Positions 18,490-27,671 of a DNA stretch of 64,000 nucleotides are shown piece by piece. The position numbers and the translations under genes were made by a program. Source of the stretch: Myxococcota bacterium (GTDB lineage: Bacteria; Myxococcota_A; UBA796; UBA9615; JAKLKC01); the NCBI GenBank assembly GCA_023150875.1, contig JAKLKC010000010.1, positions 1-64,000 on the forward strand. The letters run 5' to 3'. The notes under the pieces are model-generated. The model was not told the DNA's origin, made no database searches, and saw nothing but the letters and a program-made list of their open reading frames with translations. Position 1 is the stretch's first letter. Each line of letters starts with the position of its first letter.

Positions 18490-18927
18490 TCAGCACGGGG
18501 GCGGCGTGCGTCGCGCGTGGCGGGCGAGCGCCCGGGCGAGGGCCCGGAGGTCGGCGGTTCCCCGGGCGAGCCCGGAGTGCACGCGCCGGTCGTCGAGGTC
18601 CAGGTAATCGTGGACGATGACGTTCCGCAGGCCCGCCGCCCGGGAGAGACGGGAGGCGAGGTCGCGGTCCAGCACCCCCCGGTCGGCGAGGGTGCGGAAC
18701 ACGTCGCCGTAAGTCCCGCCGACGGGCCACCCCTCGGCCACGACCACCTGGGCCGCGGCGTCGATGGCGGACTGGATGGCGACCTGGACGAAGTGCTCCA
18801 TGGCGGCGGTGAGGACCGCGTCGGCCGCGATCGCGTCCCACGGCCGGGCCGCGAGCTCGTCGAGGCGGCCGCAGAGGTCCTCGATCCGCTCCAGGCGCTG
18901 GTCGAAGCGGGAGAGGTCGAGCCTCAC
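18490..18927 (-). CDS. hepT: HepT-family HEPN ribonuclease toxin
   Basis: All-helical HEPN toxin of 145 residues, of the type II-like (now often type VII) HepT/MntA module that cuts tRNA or mRNA when free. The catalytic/modification motif RNVIVHDY gives R101, H106 and Y108 (RX4HXY); in characterised pairs the antitoxin AMPylates this Tyr. GTG 18927 overlaps the stop of mntA as GTGA, so the antitoxin is translated first, the usual order in this family. Confidence 0.9.
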   Translation of the reverse strand: MRLDLSRFDQRLERIEDLCGRLDELAARPWDAIAADAVLTAAMEHFVQVAIQSAIDAAAQVVVAEGWPVGGTYGDVFRTLADRGVLDRDLASRLSRAAGLRNVIVHDYLDLDDRRVHSGLARGTADLRALARALARHARRTPPPC

Positions 18928-19367
18928 GGCGGTCCACCCCCCAGGCGCCGGGCCCTCGCCTCCCAGGAGAGGCGTCGGAGGCGTTCGGAGTCGAGGCCCC
19001 TGTGGAGGGCGCGGAGCTGCCACTCCGTGCGGAGCCTCCAGTCCCGGTCGAAGACCAGGATCCCCTCCCTCACCACCGCCAGGGCGGCCAGGGGCTTCAG
19101 GTCCTGGGCGACGACCACGTCGACCCCGTCCGGGGGAAGGCCGAGGACCTCGGGGATCTCCCGAGACCAGTCCAGGGCCCTCTCGAGGCTGTCCGGGCGG
19201 GCTTCCCAGCCCCTCCCGCCGAGCAAGGCGAGGTCCACGTCCGACCCGGAGCGGTGGTCGCCGCGGGCCCGGCTCCCGAACACCCACGCCGCCGCGACGT
19301 CCGGCTGGGCGTCGAGGTAGCGCACCAGGGCATCGAGGTTCGGCACGTCGACGTCGGGGAGGGCCAT
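18924..19367 (-). CDS. mntA: MntA-family minimal nucleotidyltransferase antitoxin
   Basis: A 147-residue nucleotidyltransferase-fold antitoxin. The motif GSRARGD (31-37) with SDVDL (42-46) supplies the two metal-binding Asp (43 and 45), and a third acidic residue lies in DVVVAQDL (about 82-89). The C-terminal helices are longer than in the shortest family members. The start ATG 19367 lacks a good ribosome site but has TAGTAT ending six bases upstream, fitting a leaderless promoter. Confidence 0.9.
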   Translation of the reverse strand: MALPDVDVPNLDALVRYLDAQPDVAAAWVFGSRARGDHRSGSDVDLALLGGRGWEARPDSLERALDWSREIPEVLGLPPDGVDVVVAQDLKPLAALAVVREGILVFDRDWRLRTEWQLRALHRGLDSERLRRLSWEARARRLGGGPP

Positions 19368-19379
19368 GTCCCGATACTA

Positions 19380-19696
19380 CGCGCGGCCGATGGGGGGCGG
19401 AAGGAGCCCGAGGATCGAGCCGAGATGGGCGGTGGCCGACGCTGGGAGGGAGGTGGCGCCGGTCCGGTGTGAACGGAGGTGTCGCCTGGCCGACACCGTC
19501 GGGAACGCGATCCGCTCCCGCTCCTGCCCGCCGTTTCGGGATTCGGGCACCGGTGCACGGCAGGATCCCGGGGCGTCCAGGACGGGGTGGCGGGCGGATC
19601 GCGCGGCGGCCGTCCCTCCCCCGGGGAGACGGTGGCACGCCCGGTGAAGTCGGCCACCCGGGCGCCCCGGCTCCAAGGGGCCGCTCGGGAGAAGGC
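19380..19696. other. intergenic region between divergent mntA and metzincin genes
   Basis: Just over 300 bases between divergently transcribed genes. A 93-codon open frame starts inside mntA and crosses it, but its composition looks like non-coding GC-rich sequence and it has no ribosome site. I see no RNA gene, repeat or clear operator, apart from the -10-like box next to mntA. Confidence 0.5.
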
Positions 19697-21238
19697 ATGG
19701 CCCACCGCGACGCTCCCCTCCCCCGTCCTCTCCTGGCCCCCGCGGCGCTCCTCGCCGGGCTCCTCTCCTGCGGCGATCCGCCGCCCCCGGGAGGCGCGCC
19801 CGGGGATGAAGCCGACGCGAGCCAGGACCCACCGGCTTCGGGGGACGGGGCCGGGGACGACGACGCCCCTCCCGCGGACGACGACACCTCGCCCACCGCC
19901 GGTGGCGGGGACGGCGGCGAGGTCGGATTCGGCGCGCCCGCCGACGGGGACACCGTCACCGGGCGGGTGGACGTGCGGGTGGCGGTGCCCGAGGGGATCG
20001 ACTCCGTGCGCCTGTCGGTCTCCGGCTTCGACCTGGGGGAGGTTGCGGTGGAGGCGGGGGAGGCGTACCTCGCCTGGGACTCGGGGATGGTGCCGGACGG
20101 GGAGGCGAGCCTGAAGGCCGAGTCGCCGGGCGCCGCGCCGGACGAGGTCGCCGTCCTCGTGGAGAACGGGGACCTGGTCTCCTACGACGTCGGCACGGTG
20201 GAGAACGGCCCGACGGGCACTCCCGCGCTGGTCGCCCCCTTCCAGGGCGGACTGCTCTCCCTGACCTTCAGCGTGATCGGGTCCAGCGACACCGCCTACT
20301 ACCTCCCGGTGGTCCGGGACCCCGAGGGCGTGGACCTGGTGACCGCGGACGGCAACCCCTGGGACGACCCCAACCCCGCCCTCCCGGCCCACTCCCCCTC
20401 CACCGCCATGCTCCCCAACACCCCGAGGATCTCCCTCGCCGAGGGTCGGTGGACGGTCTGGCCCGCCAACGACGGCGCCGAGGGCGAGGCCACCCTTCGG
20501 GCGGTCGTGAAGAGGGCGTGGGAGGAGCCCGAGGCCGGCGAGCTGGACCTGGCCCTGTACTTCGTCGAGGGGGGGAGGATCGGCGTCGCTTCCGCGGCCA
20601 CCGACTCCGACTTCCTGGGCTACCTGGAAGCGATGGGAGAGATCCTGGGGCAGGCGGGGATCGCGCTCGGGGAGCGGACGGCGCTCTCCATGGAGGATCC
20701 CGAGGGCCTGGTGGTGTCCGACTATGGCGAGGTGGACCGGCTGCTGGCCCGGACCACCGACCGGGGGCGGGTGCTGAACCTGGTCTTCGTCGACCGCTTC
20801 GACGGGGACCTGGAGGGCGTGGCGGGGGTGACGGGGGGCCTGCCGGGACCGCCGCTCCTCCACGGGACCCGCTACAGCGGTGTGGTGGTGGCCCTGGACC
20901 CCTCCTGGTCCTGGGACGACCTCGCCATCGCCGGCGCCCACGAGATCGGCCACTTCCTGGGGCTCTTCCACACCAGCGACGCCGACGGCGAGCGCCCCGA
21001 TCCCCTGGACGACACCCCGGAGTGCGGGTCCGACGGTTGCTCCGCATCCGAGTCCGACAACCTGATGTACCCGACCCTGACCGGCTCCTCGAAGCTCAGC
21101 CCCGACCAGGCGTGGGTGATGCTCCGCCATCCCCTGGTGCGCCTGGTGCCCTCACCGGCTCCGCCCCCGGCGGCCGGGCGGAACGCCGCCCCGACGGGAT
21201 CGGGCCGGCCTCCCCGCTGCTCGCTCCGCCCCCGCTGA
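19697..21238 (+). CDS. metzincin-type zinc metalloprotease lipoprotein with Asp-rich linker
   Basis: A 513-residue lipoprotein. The signal ends LLAGLLSC with Cys25 lipidated, followed by an Asp/Gly/Pro-rich linker (GDDDAPPADDD) like those of two other lipoproteins in the window. A beta-rich, Ig-like N-terminal half (about 75-330) precedes the catalytic part. The zinc site is complete: HEIGHFLGLFH puts His415, His419 and His425 as ligands and Glu416 as the base. NLMYP some 40 residues later is the Met-turn. Four Cys in DDTPECGSDGC and elsewhere may be structural. The start ATG has GGGAGAAGG. It is probably a secreted or surface protease; the substrate is unknown. Confidence 0.85.
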   Translation: MAHRDAPLPRPLLAPAALLAGLLSCGDPPPPGGAPGDEADASQDPPASGDGAGDDDAPPADDDTSPTAGGGDGGEVGFGAPADGDTVTGRVDVRVAVPEGIDSVRLSVSGFDLGEVAVEAGEAYLAWDSGMVPDGEASLKAESPGAAPDEVAVLVENGDLVSYDVGTVENGPTGTPALVAPFQGGLLSLTFSVIGSSDTAYYLPVVRDPEGVDLVTADGNPWDDPNPALPAHSPSTAMLPNTPRISLAEGRWTVWPANDGAEGEATLRAVVKRAWEEPEAGELDLALYFVEGGRIGVASAATDSDFLGYLEAMGEILGQAGIALGERTALSMEDPEGLVVSDYGEVDRLLARTTDRGRVLNLVFVDRFDGDLEGVAGVTGGLPGPPLLHGTRYSGVVVALDPSWSWDDLAIAGAHEIGHFLGLFHTSDADGERPDPLDDTPECGSDGCSASESDNLMYPTLTGSSKLSPDQAWVMLRHPLVRLVPSPAPPPAAGRNAAPTGSGRPPRCSLRPR

Positions 21239-21337
21239 CGCCCGCGCTCCCGTGGCCTTTGCGCTCCGGGCGCGCCGGGCCGTACCATCCGCGCGGCCCG
21301 CGTCCGCCCGCGACGGGCGGCGCCGCCCCCCGCAGCG

Positions 21338-22204
21338 ATGTCCTCCGCCCTCCCCGATGAGTCCTTCGAGGTCGTCCACGGCGTGCGCCACCACGTTCTC
21401 GCGTGGGACGGCCCCGCGGAGCGCACCATCGTGCTCCTGCACGGGTGGCTCGACCTGGCCTGGAGCTGGCAGCCCCTCGCCGAGCGCCTGGCGGGGCGGT
21501 TCCGGCTGGTGGCCTTCGACTTCCGCGGCCACGGCGACACCGACCGCGTCGCCGAAGGAGGCTACTACCACTTCCCCGACTACCTCAGGGACCTCCACGC
21601 CCTCCTCCCCCGCCTCTCCCCCTTGCCGGCCACCCTCCTGGGACACTCCATGGGGGGGACCGTCGCCTCGATGTACGCCGGGAGCTTCCCCGACCGGATC
21701 TCCCGCCTGGTGGTCGTGGACGGCTTCGGGGTCCCCCCCGCCGCCTTCGAGGACGCTCCTGCGCGGATCTCCCGCTGGCTCGCCGGTGTCGAGCAGGTGT
21801 TGCGGCGGGCGCCCCGGACCTTCGGGGACCTGGACGAGGCCGCCCAGCGCCTCCGGACGGTCAACCCCAGGATCCCTCAGGATCTCGCGCTGCTCCTGGC
21901 CGAGAAGGGCACCCGAGTCCGCCCCGACGGCCGCCGGGAGTGGAAGCACGACCCGCTGCACGCCACCCGCTCCCCCATCCCCGCCTACCGGGACCACTAC
22001 CTCGCCTTCATGCGGGCCATCGCCTGCCCCACCCTGCTGGTCCGCGCCACCGAGTCGTCGATGGCGGGCTTCCCCGACATCGAGAGCCGGATCGAGGCCG
22101 TCGCCGACCGCGTCGAGACCCGTCTTCCCTGCGGCCACATGGTCCACCACGAGATGCCCGCCGAGCTGGCCCGGGCGGTGGAGGACTTCCTGACGTCGAG
22201 GTGA
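21338..22204 (+). CDS. alpha/beta hydrolase
   Basis: A cytoplasmic 288-residue alpha/beta hydrolase. IVLLHGWLDLAWSW (about 31-44) supplies the oxyanion region and FDFRGHGDTD is the usual strand-4 loop. The nucleophile elbow is GHSMGG (Ser about 104), and CGHMVHHEMP carries the catalytic His near the C-terminus. It resembles epoxide hydrolase or esterase relatives such as MhpC, but nothing fixes the substrate. It is transcribed on its own between the metzincin and START-like genes. Confidence 0.85.
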   Translation: MSSALPDESFEVVHGVRHHVLAWDGPAERTIVLLHGWLDLAWSWQPLAERLAGRFRLVAFDFRGHGDTDRVAEGGYYHFPDYLRDLHALLPRLSPLPATLLGHSMGGTVASMYAGSFPDRISRLVVVDGFGVPPAAFEDAPARISRWLAGVEQVLRRAPRTFGDLDEAAQRLRTVNPRIPQDLALLLAEKGTRVRPDGRREWKHDPLHATRSPIPAYRDHYLAFMRAIACPTLLVRATESSMAGFPDIESRIEAVADRVETRLPCGHMVHHEMPAELARAVEDFLTSR

Positions 22205-22270
22205 TCCGCCCCGCCTCCCCGTGGCCGGCGCGCCCCTGGCCGTCCCGGACGGTCGGAGCACGTTGTCTCC

Positions 22271-23146
22271 ATGGGGAGTCCCGTCCGCGTCATCGTCGGT
22301 TGCGCGCTGCTGGTCGCCCTCGGCGCGGCCTCGTCGGCGGCGCGGGAGCCCGGGGGCGACGAGGAGGCCCGGGAGGCGCCGGCCACGCCCTGGATGGGCC
22401 TGATCCCCGACGACCTGGCGGCCGCCCTCATCCGGGGGGGCGCGATCGCGCCCCCTCCCCTCTCGGCCCACCTCCGCCGGGAGGTCGAGGAAGGCGGGGT
22501 GGCCAGCGTCTCGAGGTTCCGGGGCGGCGTGTTCACCATCACCGCCGTCGCGGCGCTGCGGGTGGCGCCGGAGCTGGCCTGGGGAGTCGCCGTGGACTGG
22601 GAGCACATCGACGAGGCGGTCTCCCAGGTCGCCGCCTCGGAGCGCCTGTCGGGATCCGGGGGGATGCAGCGGTTCCTCCAGGTGCTTCGGGTCCCCCTGG
22701 CGTCGGACTTCGCGGCGGTGGTGGACGTGCGGGTGAGGGCGCGCCTCGCCCGGTCCGTCGGCTGCCGCGCCTGGGAGATGCGCTGGGAGCTCGCCCCCGA
22801 CCAGGGTGCCACCCTGCGGGACCTGGCCCGGAGCGGCGCCGCCCGGGAGGTGGACGCCGACGCCCTCGCCCGCGCCGAACCGATGCCCCACTACCGGGGC
22901 GGATGGATGGTGGTGCCCTCCTCCGGCCGGACCGTCGTCGTCTACCGCATGGAGACCCCCGCCGCCCCCGGCCCCTTCCGTTGGTTCCAGAGGCAGAAGG
23001 CCGTCCACCAGGTGGAGGGGCGCCTCCGGGCCCTCGTGGACTCCGGCGGCCAGATCGAGGCGCACCTGCGGCGGCCGGGGCATCCCCCCCTCCCGGGGCC
23101 CGACGGCGTGGCGGCGGCGCCCCTCAGCCCCCATCCGCCGCATTGA
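22271..23146 (+). CDS. exported START/SRPBCC-like protein
   Basis: A 291-residue protein with a signal peptide (to about SSAAREP, residue 25). It has a helix-beta-beta pattern compatible with the START/SRPBCC lipid-binding fold: ITAVAALRVAPELAWGVAVDWEHIDE, a VRVRARLARSV strand pair, MRWELAP and GGWMVVPSSGRTVVVYRME. No close family is recognised. The stop codon lies inside the -35 box of the ileS promoter. Confidence 0.55.
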   Translation: MGSPVRVIVGCALLVALGAASSAAREPGGDEEAREAPATPWMGLIPDDLAAALIRGGAIAPPPLSAHLRREVEEGGVASVSRFRGGVFTITAVAALRVAPELAWGVAVDWEHIDEAVSQVAASERLSGSGGMQRFLQVLRVPLASDFAAVVDVRVRARLARSVGCRAWEMRWELAPDQGATLRDLARSGAAREVDADALARAEPMPHYRGGWMVVPSSGRTVVVYRMETPAAPGPFRWFQRQKAVHQVEGRLRALVDSGGQIEAHLRRPGHPPLPGPDGVAAAPLSPHPPH

Positions 23147-23171
23147 CACGGACCCCCGGCGCCCCTAGATT
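23143..23171 (+). promoter_or_regulatory. promoter of ileS-rpoH
   Basis: Perfect TTGACA (23143-23148), 17-bp spacer, TAGATT (23166-23171). The -35 overlaps the stop codon of the preceding gene. The predicted leader before the ileS ATG is about 150 nt and very GC-rich. Confidence 0.8.
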
Positions 23172-23326
23172 GCCCGCTTCGCCCACGCCCCGAGGAGCCG
23201 GGCCGACGGGAGTCCGGACGGGCACGGCGGCCGACGTCCCAAGGTGCGGCGGCCGCGGGTGGACGCCCCCGCCCGCCGACCCTCGGGTCCGCGGGGTGCG
23301 CTCCTCACCGGCGGCCGGATCCCCCG

Positions 23327-26300
23327 ATGCACAGACAGCCCAACTTCCCGCGCCTCGACCCCTCGGAGCCCTTCGCCCCCGCCGAGGAGGCGATCCTCGA
23401 TCTCTGGGCACGGGAGCGGGTCTTCGAGGCCTCCCTGGAGCGCCCCGCGCCCCGGGGGCCCTTCGTCTTCTACGAGGGCCCGCCCACCGCCAACAACGTG
23501 CCCCACGTCGGCCACGTGTTGACCCGGGTGGTGAAGGACCTGTTCCCCCGCTACCGCACCATGCGGGGGCACCGGGTCCTGCGGCAGGCGGGCTGGGACA
23601 CCCACGGCCTGCCCGTCGAGCTCGCCATCGAGAAGGAGCTGGGCTTCACCGGCAAGGCGGACATCGAAGAGTACGGCGTCGAGCGCTTCAACGCCCGCTG
23701 CTTCGAGTCCGTGCGCCGGTACGAGCAGGAGTGGGTCAAGGTCAGCAACCGCATCGGCTTCTGGCTGGACTACCCCGGCGCCTACTTCACCTTCACCAAC
23801 CGCTACGTCGAGTCGGTGTGGTGGCTGCTGAAGCAGATGTGGGACCGGGACCTGATGTACCGCGGGTACAAGGTCCTGCCGTACTGCCCGCTGTGCGCCA
23901 CCACACACTCGTCCCACGAGGTGGCCCAGAACTACCGGGACGTGCAGGACCCGTCGGTGTGGGTGAAGTTCCGCCTTCGCCCCGGCCAGCGCCTCCCCGT
24001 CCGGGGGGGGGGCACCTTCGAGACGACGGCCGCCACCTTCGCCGTCGCCTGGACCACCACCCCCTGGACCCTGCCTTCCAACGTCGCTCTGGCCGTCCAC
24101 CCCGGCGCCGCCTACCGCCTCGTGCGCTCCGCCGACGGCGGAGACGACCTGCTCCTCGTCGCGGACGGGCTCAGCCAGCCCGTGCTCCAGCCGGTGGAGC
24201 GGGGCGGGAAGCGCGTCGACGTGGACCTCCGCGGCGAGCCCGAGGTCGCCCGCTTCGCCGGCGCCGACCTGGAGGGCGTGCGCTACGAGCCCCTCTACGA
24301 CTTCTTCGCCGGCGTCGAGTCCCCCTCGCCGGGGTGGGTCATCGCCGCGGACGGGTACGTCAGCCTGGACGACGGCACCGGCATCGTCCACAACGCCCCC
24401 GCCTTCGGCGAGGACGACTACCGCGTCTGCACCTCCCGGGGCCTGCCCTTCTTCGCGGCCCTCGGCGCCGACGGGCGCTTCCGCCCGGAGGTGGAGCCCT
24501 GGGCGGGCAGGTGGTTCAAGGACGCGGATCCCGACATCGTCACCGACCTCAAGCGCCGGGGCCTGCTGCTGCGCAGCCAGAAGCTCGATCACCCCTACCC
24601 CCACTGCTGGCGCCACGACACCCCCCTGTACTACTCCGCGTCCGACTCCTGGTTCGTCCGCACCACGGCGGTGAAGGACGATCTGATCGCCGGGAACCGG
24701 ACCATCCGCTGGCGCCCCGAGCACATCGGGGAGGGCAGGTTCGGGAAGTGGCTCGACGGGGTGGTCGACTGGGCCCTGTCCCGCAAGCGGTACTGGGGGA
24801 CGCCGCTCCCCGCCTGGATCTGCGGCTCCTGCGAGCGGATCGAGGTGGTGGGCAGCTACGCCCAGCTCTTCGCCCGGGCCGGCCGGCCGATGCCCGAGGA
24901 CCCCTACGACCCCGAGGTCTTCAACCCCCACCGGCCGTGGATCGACGAGTTCACATTCGCATGTACCGAGTGCTCCGGGACCATGCGCCGCGCCGTCGAG
25001 GTCATCGACTGCTGGTTCGACGCCGGGGCCATGCCCTTCGCCCAGGTCCACTACCCCTTCGAGAACCGCGAGGCCATCGACGAGGGCACCCGCTTCCCCG
25101 CGGACTTCATCAGCGAGGCGGTGGACCAGACCCGAGGCTGGTTCTACACCCTCCATGTGATCTCGACGATCGTCACCGGCCGGCCCGCCTACCGCGCCTG
25201 CATCGTCCTGGGGCACGTCCTGGACGAGCAGGGGCGCAAGATGTCCAAGCGCCTCGGCAACGTCATCGATCCCCGGGAGATCGTCCCCGAGTACGGCGCC
25301 GACGCCGTCCGCTGGTACTTCTACACCACGAACCCCACCCAGCCCTCGCGGTTCGGCAGGAACCTGCTGCGGGAGAGCGTGAAGGAGTTCCTGCTCCCCC
25401 TCTGGAACGCCGCGAGCTTCTTCACGATCTACGCGAACGTCGACGGCTGGCGCCCCGACTCCGACGCCTCCTCCCCGTTCCCGGAGGTCCTGGACCCGCG
25501 CCGCCGGCCGGCCCTGGACCGCTGGATCCTCGGGCGCCTGTCGGAGACCGTCCAGGAGGTCACCGCCGCCCTGGAGGACTTCCGGGTCGGCGAGGCGGCG
25601 CGGCCGATCCAGGCCTTCGTGGACCAGCTCACCCAGTGGTACATCCGGCGCTCCCGCGCCCGCTTCTGGGCGGCCGAGGACTCGGCGGAGAAGAGGGCCG
25701 CCTTCCGCACCCTCTGGGAGGTGCTGGGCACGCTGTCTCGCCTGCTGGCCCCCTTCATCCCCTTCGCCTCCGAGCGCCTGCACCAGGGCCTGGTGCGCCC
25801 CTTCGGTGGGGCGGACGGGCCGGTCTCGGTCCACCTGTGCGACTGGCCCGAGCCCGATCCCCGGGTGGCCGATCCCGCTCTCGCCCGGGCGATGGCGGAC
25901 GTCCTGCGCGTGGTGTCCCTCGGCCACGCCGCCCGCGCCCGCACGCCCTTCCCCACCCGGAGGCCCCTGGACCGTGCGGTGGTGGTGAGCCTGGACGAGG
26001 GGCTGGAGAGCCGCCTCGCCCCCTACATCCACCTGGTGCTGGACGAGCTCAACGTGGAGGGGCTGGAGTTCGCGCGGGACCGGAACCTGTGGGTGGACCT
26101 GCGGGTCAAGCCCAACTTCCGGGTGCTGGGCAAGAGGCTCGGCCGGCGCATGCCCGAGGTCGCGGAAGCCATCTCCCGGCTCGCCCCCGGGGAGATCGTG
26201 GCGGAGGTGGAGGCGGGGCGACCGGTGGTCCTGCGCCTGCCCGGGGGGGACGTGGAGATCGCGGCGACCGAGATCGAGGTGCAGATCGCCGATAGGGAGG

Positions 26301-26680
26301 GAGCGGTCACGGCATCGGAGGGGGGCGTGCTGGTGGCCCTCCCCCTCGGCGAATCCGAGGAGGTGCGGCGCCGGCTGGACCTCAAGTGGTTCGCCCGGGA
26401 GGCGGTCAACCGGATCGCGGGGCTTCGGAAGGACCTGGAGCTGGAGTACACGCGGCGGGTACGGGTCGGGTACTCTGGGGGCGGCGGGATGGTCGCCGCC
26501 CTCGCGGAGCACCGCGCCTGGATCGCCGGCGAGGTCCTTGCAGCTTCCTTCGGGGAGATCGGCACGCCCGAGGGGGATCGCGCGGTGGACGCGGGGAGGG
26601 GGAGGCGGCTGGACGCGGTCGTCCAGGACGAGGCCCTCACCCTGTGGGTCACCCCCGTGGACGACCGGGGCGAGGGATGA
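23327..26680 (+). CDS. ileS: isoleucyl-tRNA synthetase
   Basis: Class I synthetase charging tRNA-Ile, 1117 residues. The HIGH-type motif is HVGH (60-63), GWDTHGLPVE follows, and KMSKR lies at 638-642. The editing CP1 domain with the TTTPWTLPSN segment lies between them. The length, the N-terminus (FPRLDPSEPFAPAEEAIL) and the long C-terminal region resemble the IleS2 (eukaryote/archaeal-like) type rather than the roughly 940-residue E. coli type; IleS2 enzymes are typically mupirocin-resistant. The rpoH gene overlaps its stop. Sequences CPLC and CGSC/CTEC could be zinc sites. Confidence 0.95.
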   Translation: MHRQPNFPRLDPSEPFAPAEEAILDLWARERVFEASLERPAPRGPFVFYEGPPTANNVPHVGHVLTRVVKDLFPRYRTMRGHRVLRQAGWDTHGLPVELAIEKELGFTGKADIEEYGVERFNARCFESVRRYEQEWVKVSNRIGFWLDYPGAYFTFTNRYVESVWWLLKQMWDRDLMYRGYKVLPYCPLCATTHSSHEVAQNYRDVQDPSVWVKFRLRPGQRLPVRGGGTFETTAATFAVAWTTTPWTLPSNVALAVHPGAAYRLVRSADGGDDLLLVADGLSQPVLQPVERGGKRVDVDLRGEPEVARFAGADLEGVRYEPLYDFFAGVESPSPGWVIAADGYVSLDDGTGIVHNAPAFGEDDYRVCTSRGLPFFAALGADGRFRPEVEPWAGRWFKDADPDIVTDLKRRGLLLRSQKLDHPYPHCWRHDTPLYYSASDSWFVRTTAVKDDLIAGNRTIRWRPEHIGEGRFGKWLDGVVDWALSRKRYWGTPLPAWICGSCERIEVVGSYAQLFARAGRPMPEDPYDPEVFNPHRPWIDEFTFACTECSGTMRRAVEVIDCWFDAGAMPFAQVHYPFENREAIDEGTRFPADFISEAVDQTRGWFYTLHVISTIVTGRPAYRACIVLGHVLDEQGRKMSKRLGNVIDPREIVPEYGADAVRWYFYTTNPTQPSRFGRNLLRESVKEFLLPLWNAASFFTIYANVDGWRPDSDASSPFPEVLDPRRRPALDRWILGRLSETVQEVTAALEDFRVGEAARPIQAFVDQLTQWYIRRSRARFWAAEDSAEKRAAFRTLWEVLGTLSRLLAPFIPFASERLHQGLVRPFGGADGPVSVHLCDWPEPDPRVADPALARAMADVLRVVSLGHAARARTPFPTRRPLDRAVVVSLDEGLESRLAPYIHLVLDELNVEGLEFARDRNLWVDLRVKPNFRVLGKRLGRRMPEVAEAISRLAPGEIVAEVEAGRPVVLRLPGGDVEIAATEIEVQIADREGAVTASEGGVLVALPLGESEEVRRRLDLKWFAREAVNRIAGLRKDLELEYTRRVRVGYSGGGGMVAALAEHRAWIAGEVLAASFGEIGTPEGDRAVDAGRGRRLDAVVQDEALTLWVTPVDDRGEG

Positions 26681-27648
26681 TGTCGACCCAGGAGCCGGAA
26701 GACTACGGCGAGGAGAGGGAGGGCGACACGGGCGACGCCCCCGTCCGCTCCTTCCTACCGGCGCGGATGCCCGGGACCGCCCCGGCGAGGTGGGACCCCC
26801 TGCGGGCCTACATGGCCGACGTGCAGCGCTACCCCCTGCTCACCCCGGAAGAGGAGAAGGACCTGGCGGTCCTCCACAAGGAGACCGGGGACCCCGCCGC
26901 CGCCTACCGGCTGATCACCAGCAACCTCCGCCTGGTGGCGAAGATCGCCTTCAAGTACCAGCGGTTCTACCAGAACGTCCTCGACCTGATCCAAGAGGGC
27001 AACATCGGCCTCATGCAGGCCGTCAAGAAGTACGATCCCTACCGGGGGGTCCGCCTCAGCTCTTACGCCCGCTACTGGATCCAGGCGTACATCATGTACT
27101 TCCTGCTGGCCAACCACCGCATGGTCAAGGTCGGCACCACCCAGGCCCAGCGGAAGCTCTTCTACAACCTCGCCAAGGAGTCGAAGCGCCTGCGGGACCT
27201 CGGCTTCGACCCCACCCCCAAGCTGCTCGCCGAGCGGCTGAACGTGGGGGAGGACGAGGTCATGCGGATGACCGAGCGCCTCGGACGGTCCGAGACGAGC
27301 TTCGATCAGCCCATCGGGGGCGAGGACGAGTCCCGGACGGTCGGACAGACCCTCGCCGCCCGCGCCCCCAGCCCCGAGGACGTCGTCGGCGAAGCCGAGA
27401 TGCGCGACCGCATCGACGCCGCGCTCAAGAGCTTCGGCGCCGCCCTCACCGACGAGCGAGAGATCGCTCTGTGGAACGAGAGGGTCATGAGCGAGTCCCC
27501 GCTCACCCTCGCCCAGGTCGGCGAGCGCTTCGGTTTCAGCCGCGAGCGCGCCCGCCAGCTCGAAGAACGCATGCGCCACCGCCTGCGGGACTTCCTGCGC
27601 GACCGCCTCGGGGACGAGGTGGTGATGAGCCTGGAGATCCTCCCCTAG
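26677..27648 (+). CDS. rpoH: heat-shock sigma factor RpoH (sigma-32 type)
   Basis: A 323-residue group 3 sigma factor. Region 2 contains NLRLVAKIAFKYQ and LIQEGNIGLMQAVKKYDP. The RpoH-specific box appears as QRKLFYNL, and region 4 ends with a helix-turn-helix LAQVGERFGFSRERARQLEERM. Two successive ATG codons are in frame; the first overlaps the ileS stop (ATGA), giving translational coupling of a housekeeping synthetase with a stress sigma factor. No separate promoter is evident, so its transcription probably follows ileS. Confidence 0.93.
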   Translation: MMSTQEPEDYGEEREGDTGDAPVRSFLPARMPGTAPARWDPLRAYMADVQRYPLLTPEEEKDLAVLHKETGDPAAAYRLITSNLRLVAKIAFKYQRFYQNVLDLIQEGNIGLMQAVKKYDPYRGVRLSSYARYWIQAYIMYFLLANHRMVKVGTTQAQRKLFYNLAKESKRLRDLGFDPTPKLLAERLNVGEDEVMRMTERLGRSETSFDQPIGGEDESRTVGQTLAARAPSPEDVVGEAEMRDRIDAALKSFGAALTDEREIALWNERVMSESPLTLAQVGERFGFSRERARQLEERMRHRLRDFLRDRLGDEVVMSLEILP

Positions 27649-27671
27649 CCCGATTGCCGAACCGTGACGAC

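Noticed and set aside
19366-19647. A 93-codon open frame in the mntA-metzincin gap
   Set aside because: Starts inside mntA, no ribosome site, no recognisable domain.
23172-23326. T-box riboswitch in the ileS leader
   Set aside because: A partial AAGGTG/CCGCGGG resemblance exists, but no specifier loop with an Ile codon and no complete T-box could be placed. Kept only as a low-interest finding.
21403-26295. Plus-strand open frame of 1630 codons
   Set aside because: Runs across several real genes in another frame, with Arg/Pro/Gly-rich product typical of GC-rich shadow frames.
23165-26512. Minus-strand open frame of 1115 codons opposite ileS
   Set aside because: Antisense shadow of ileS, with no motif or ribosome site.
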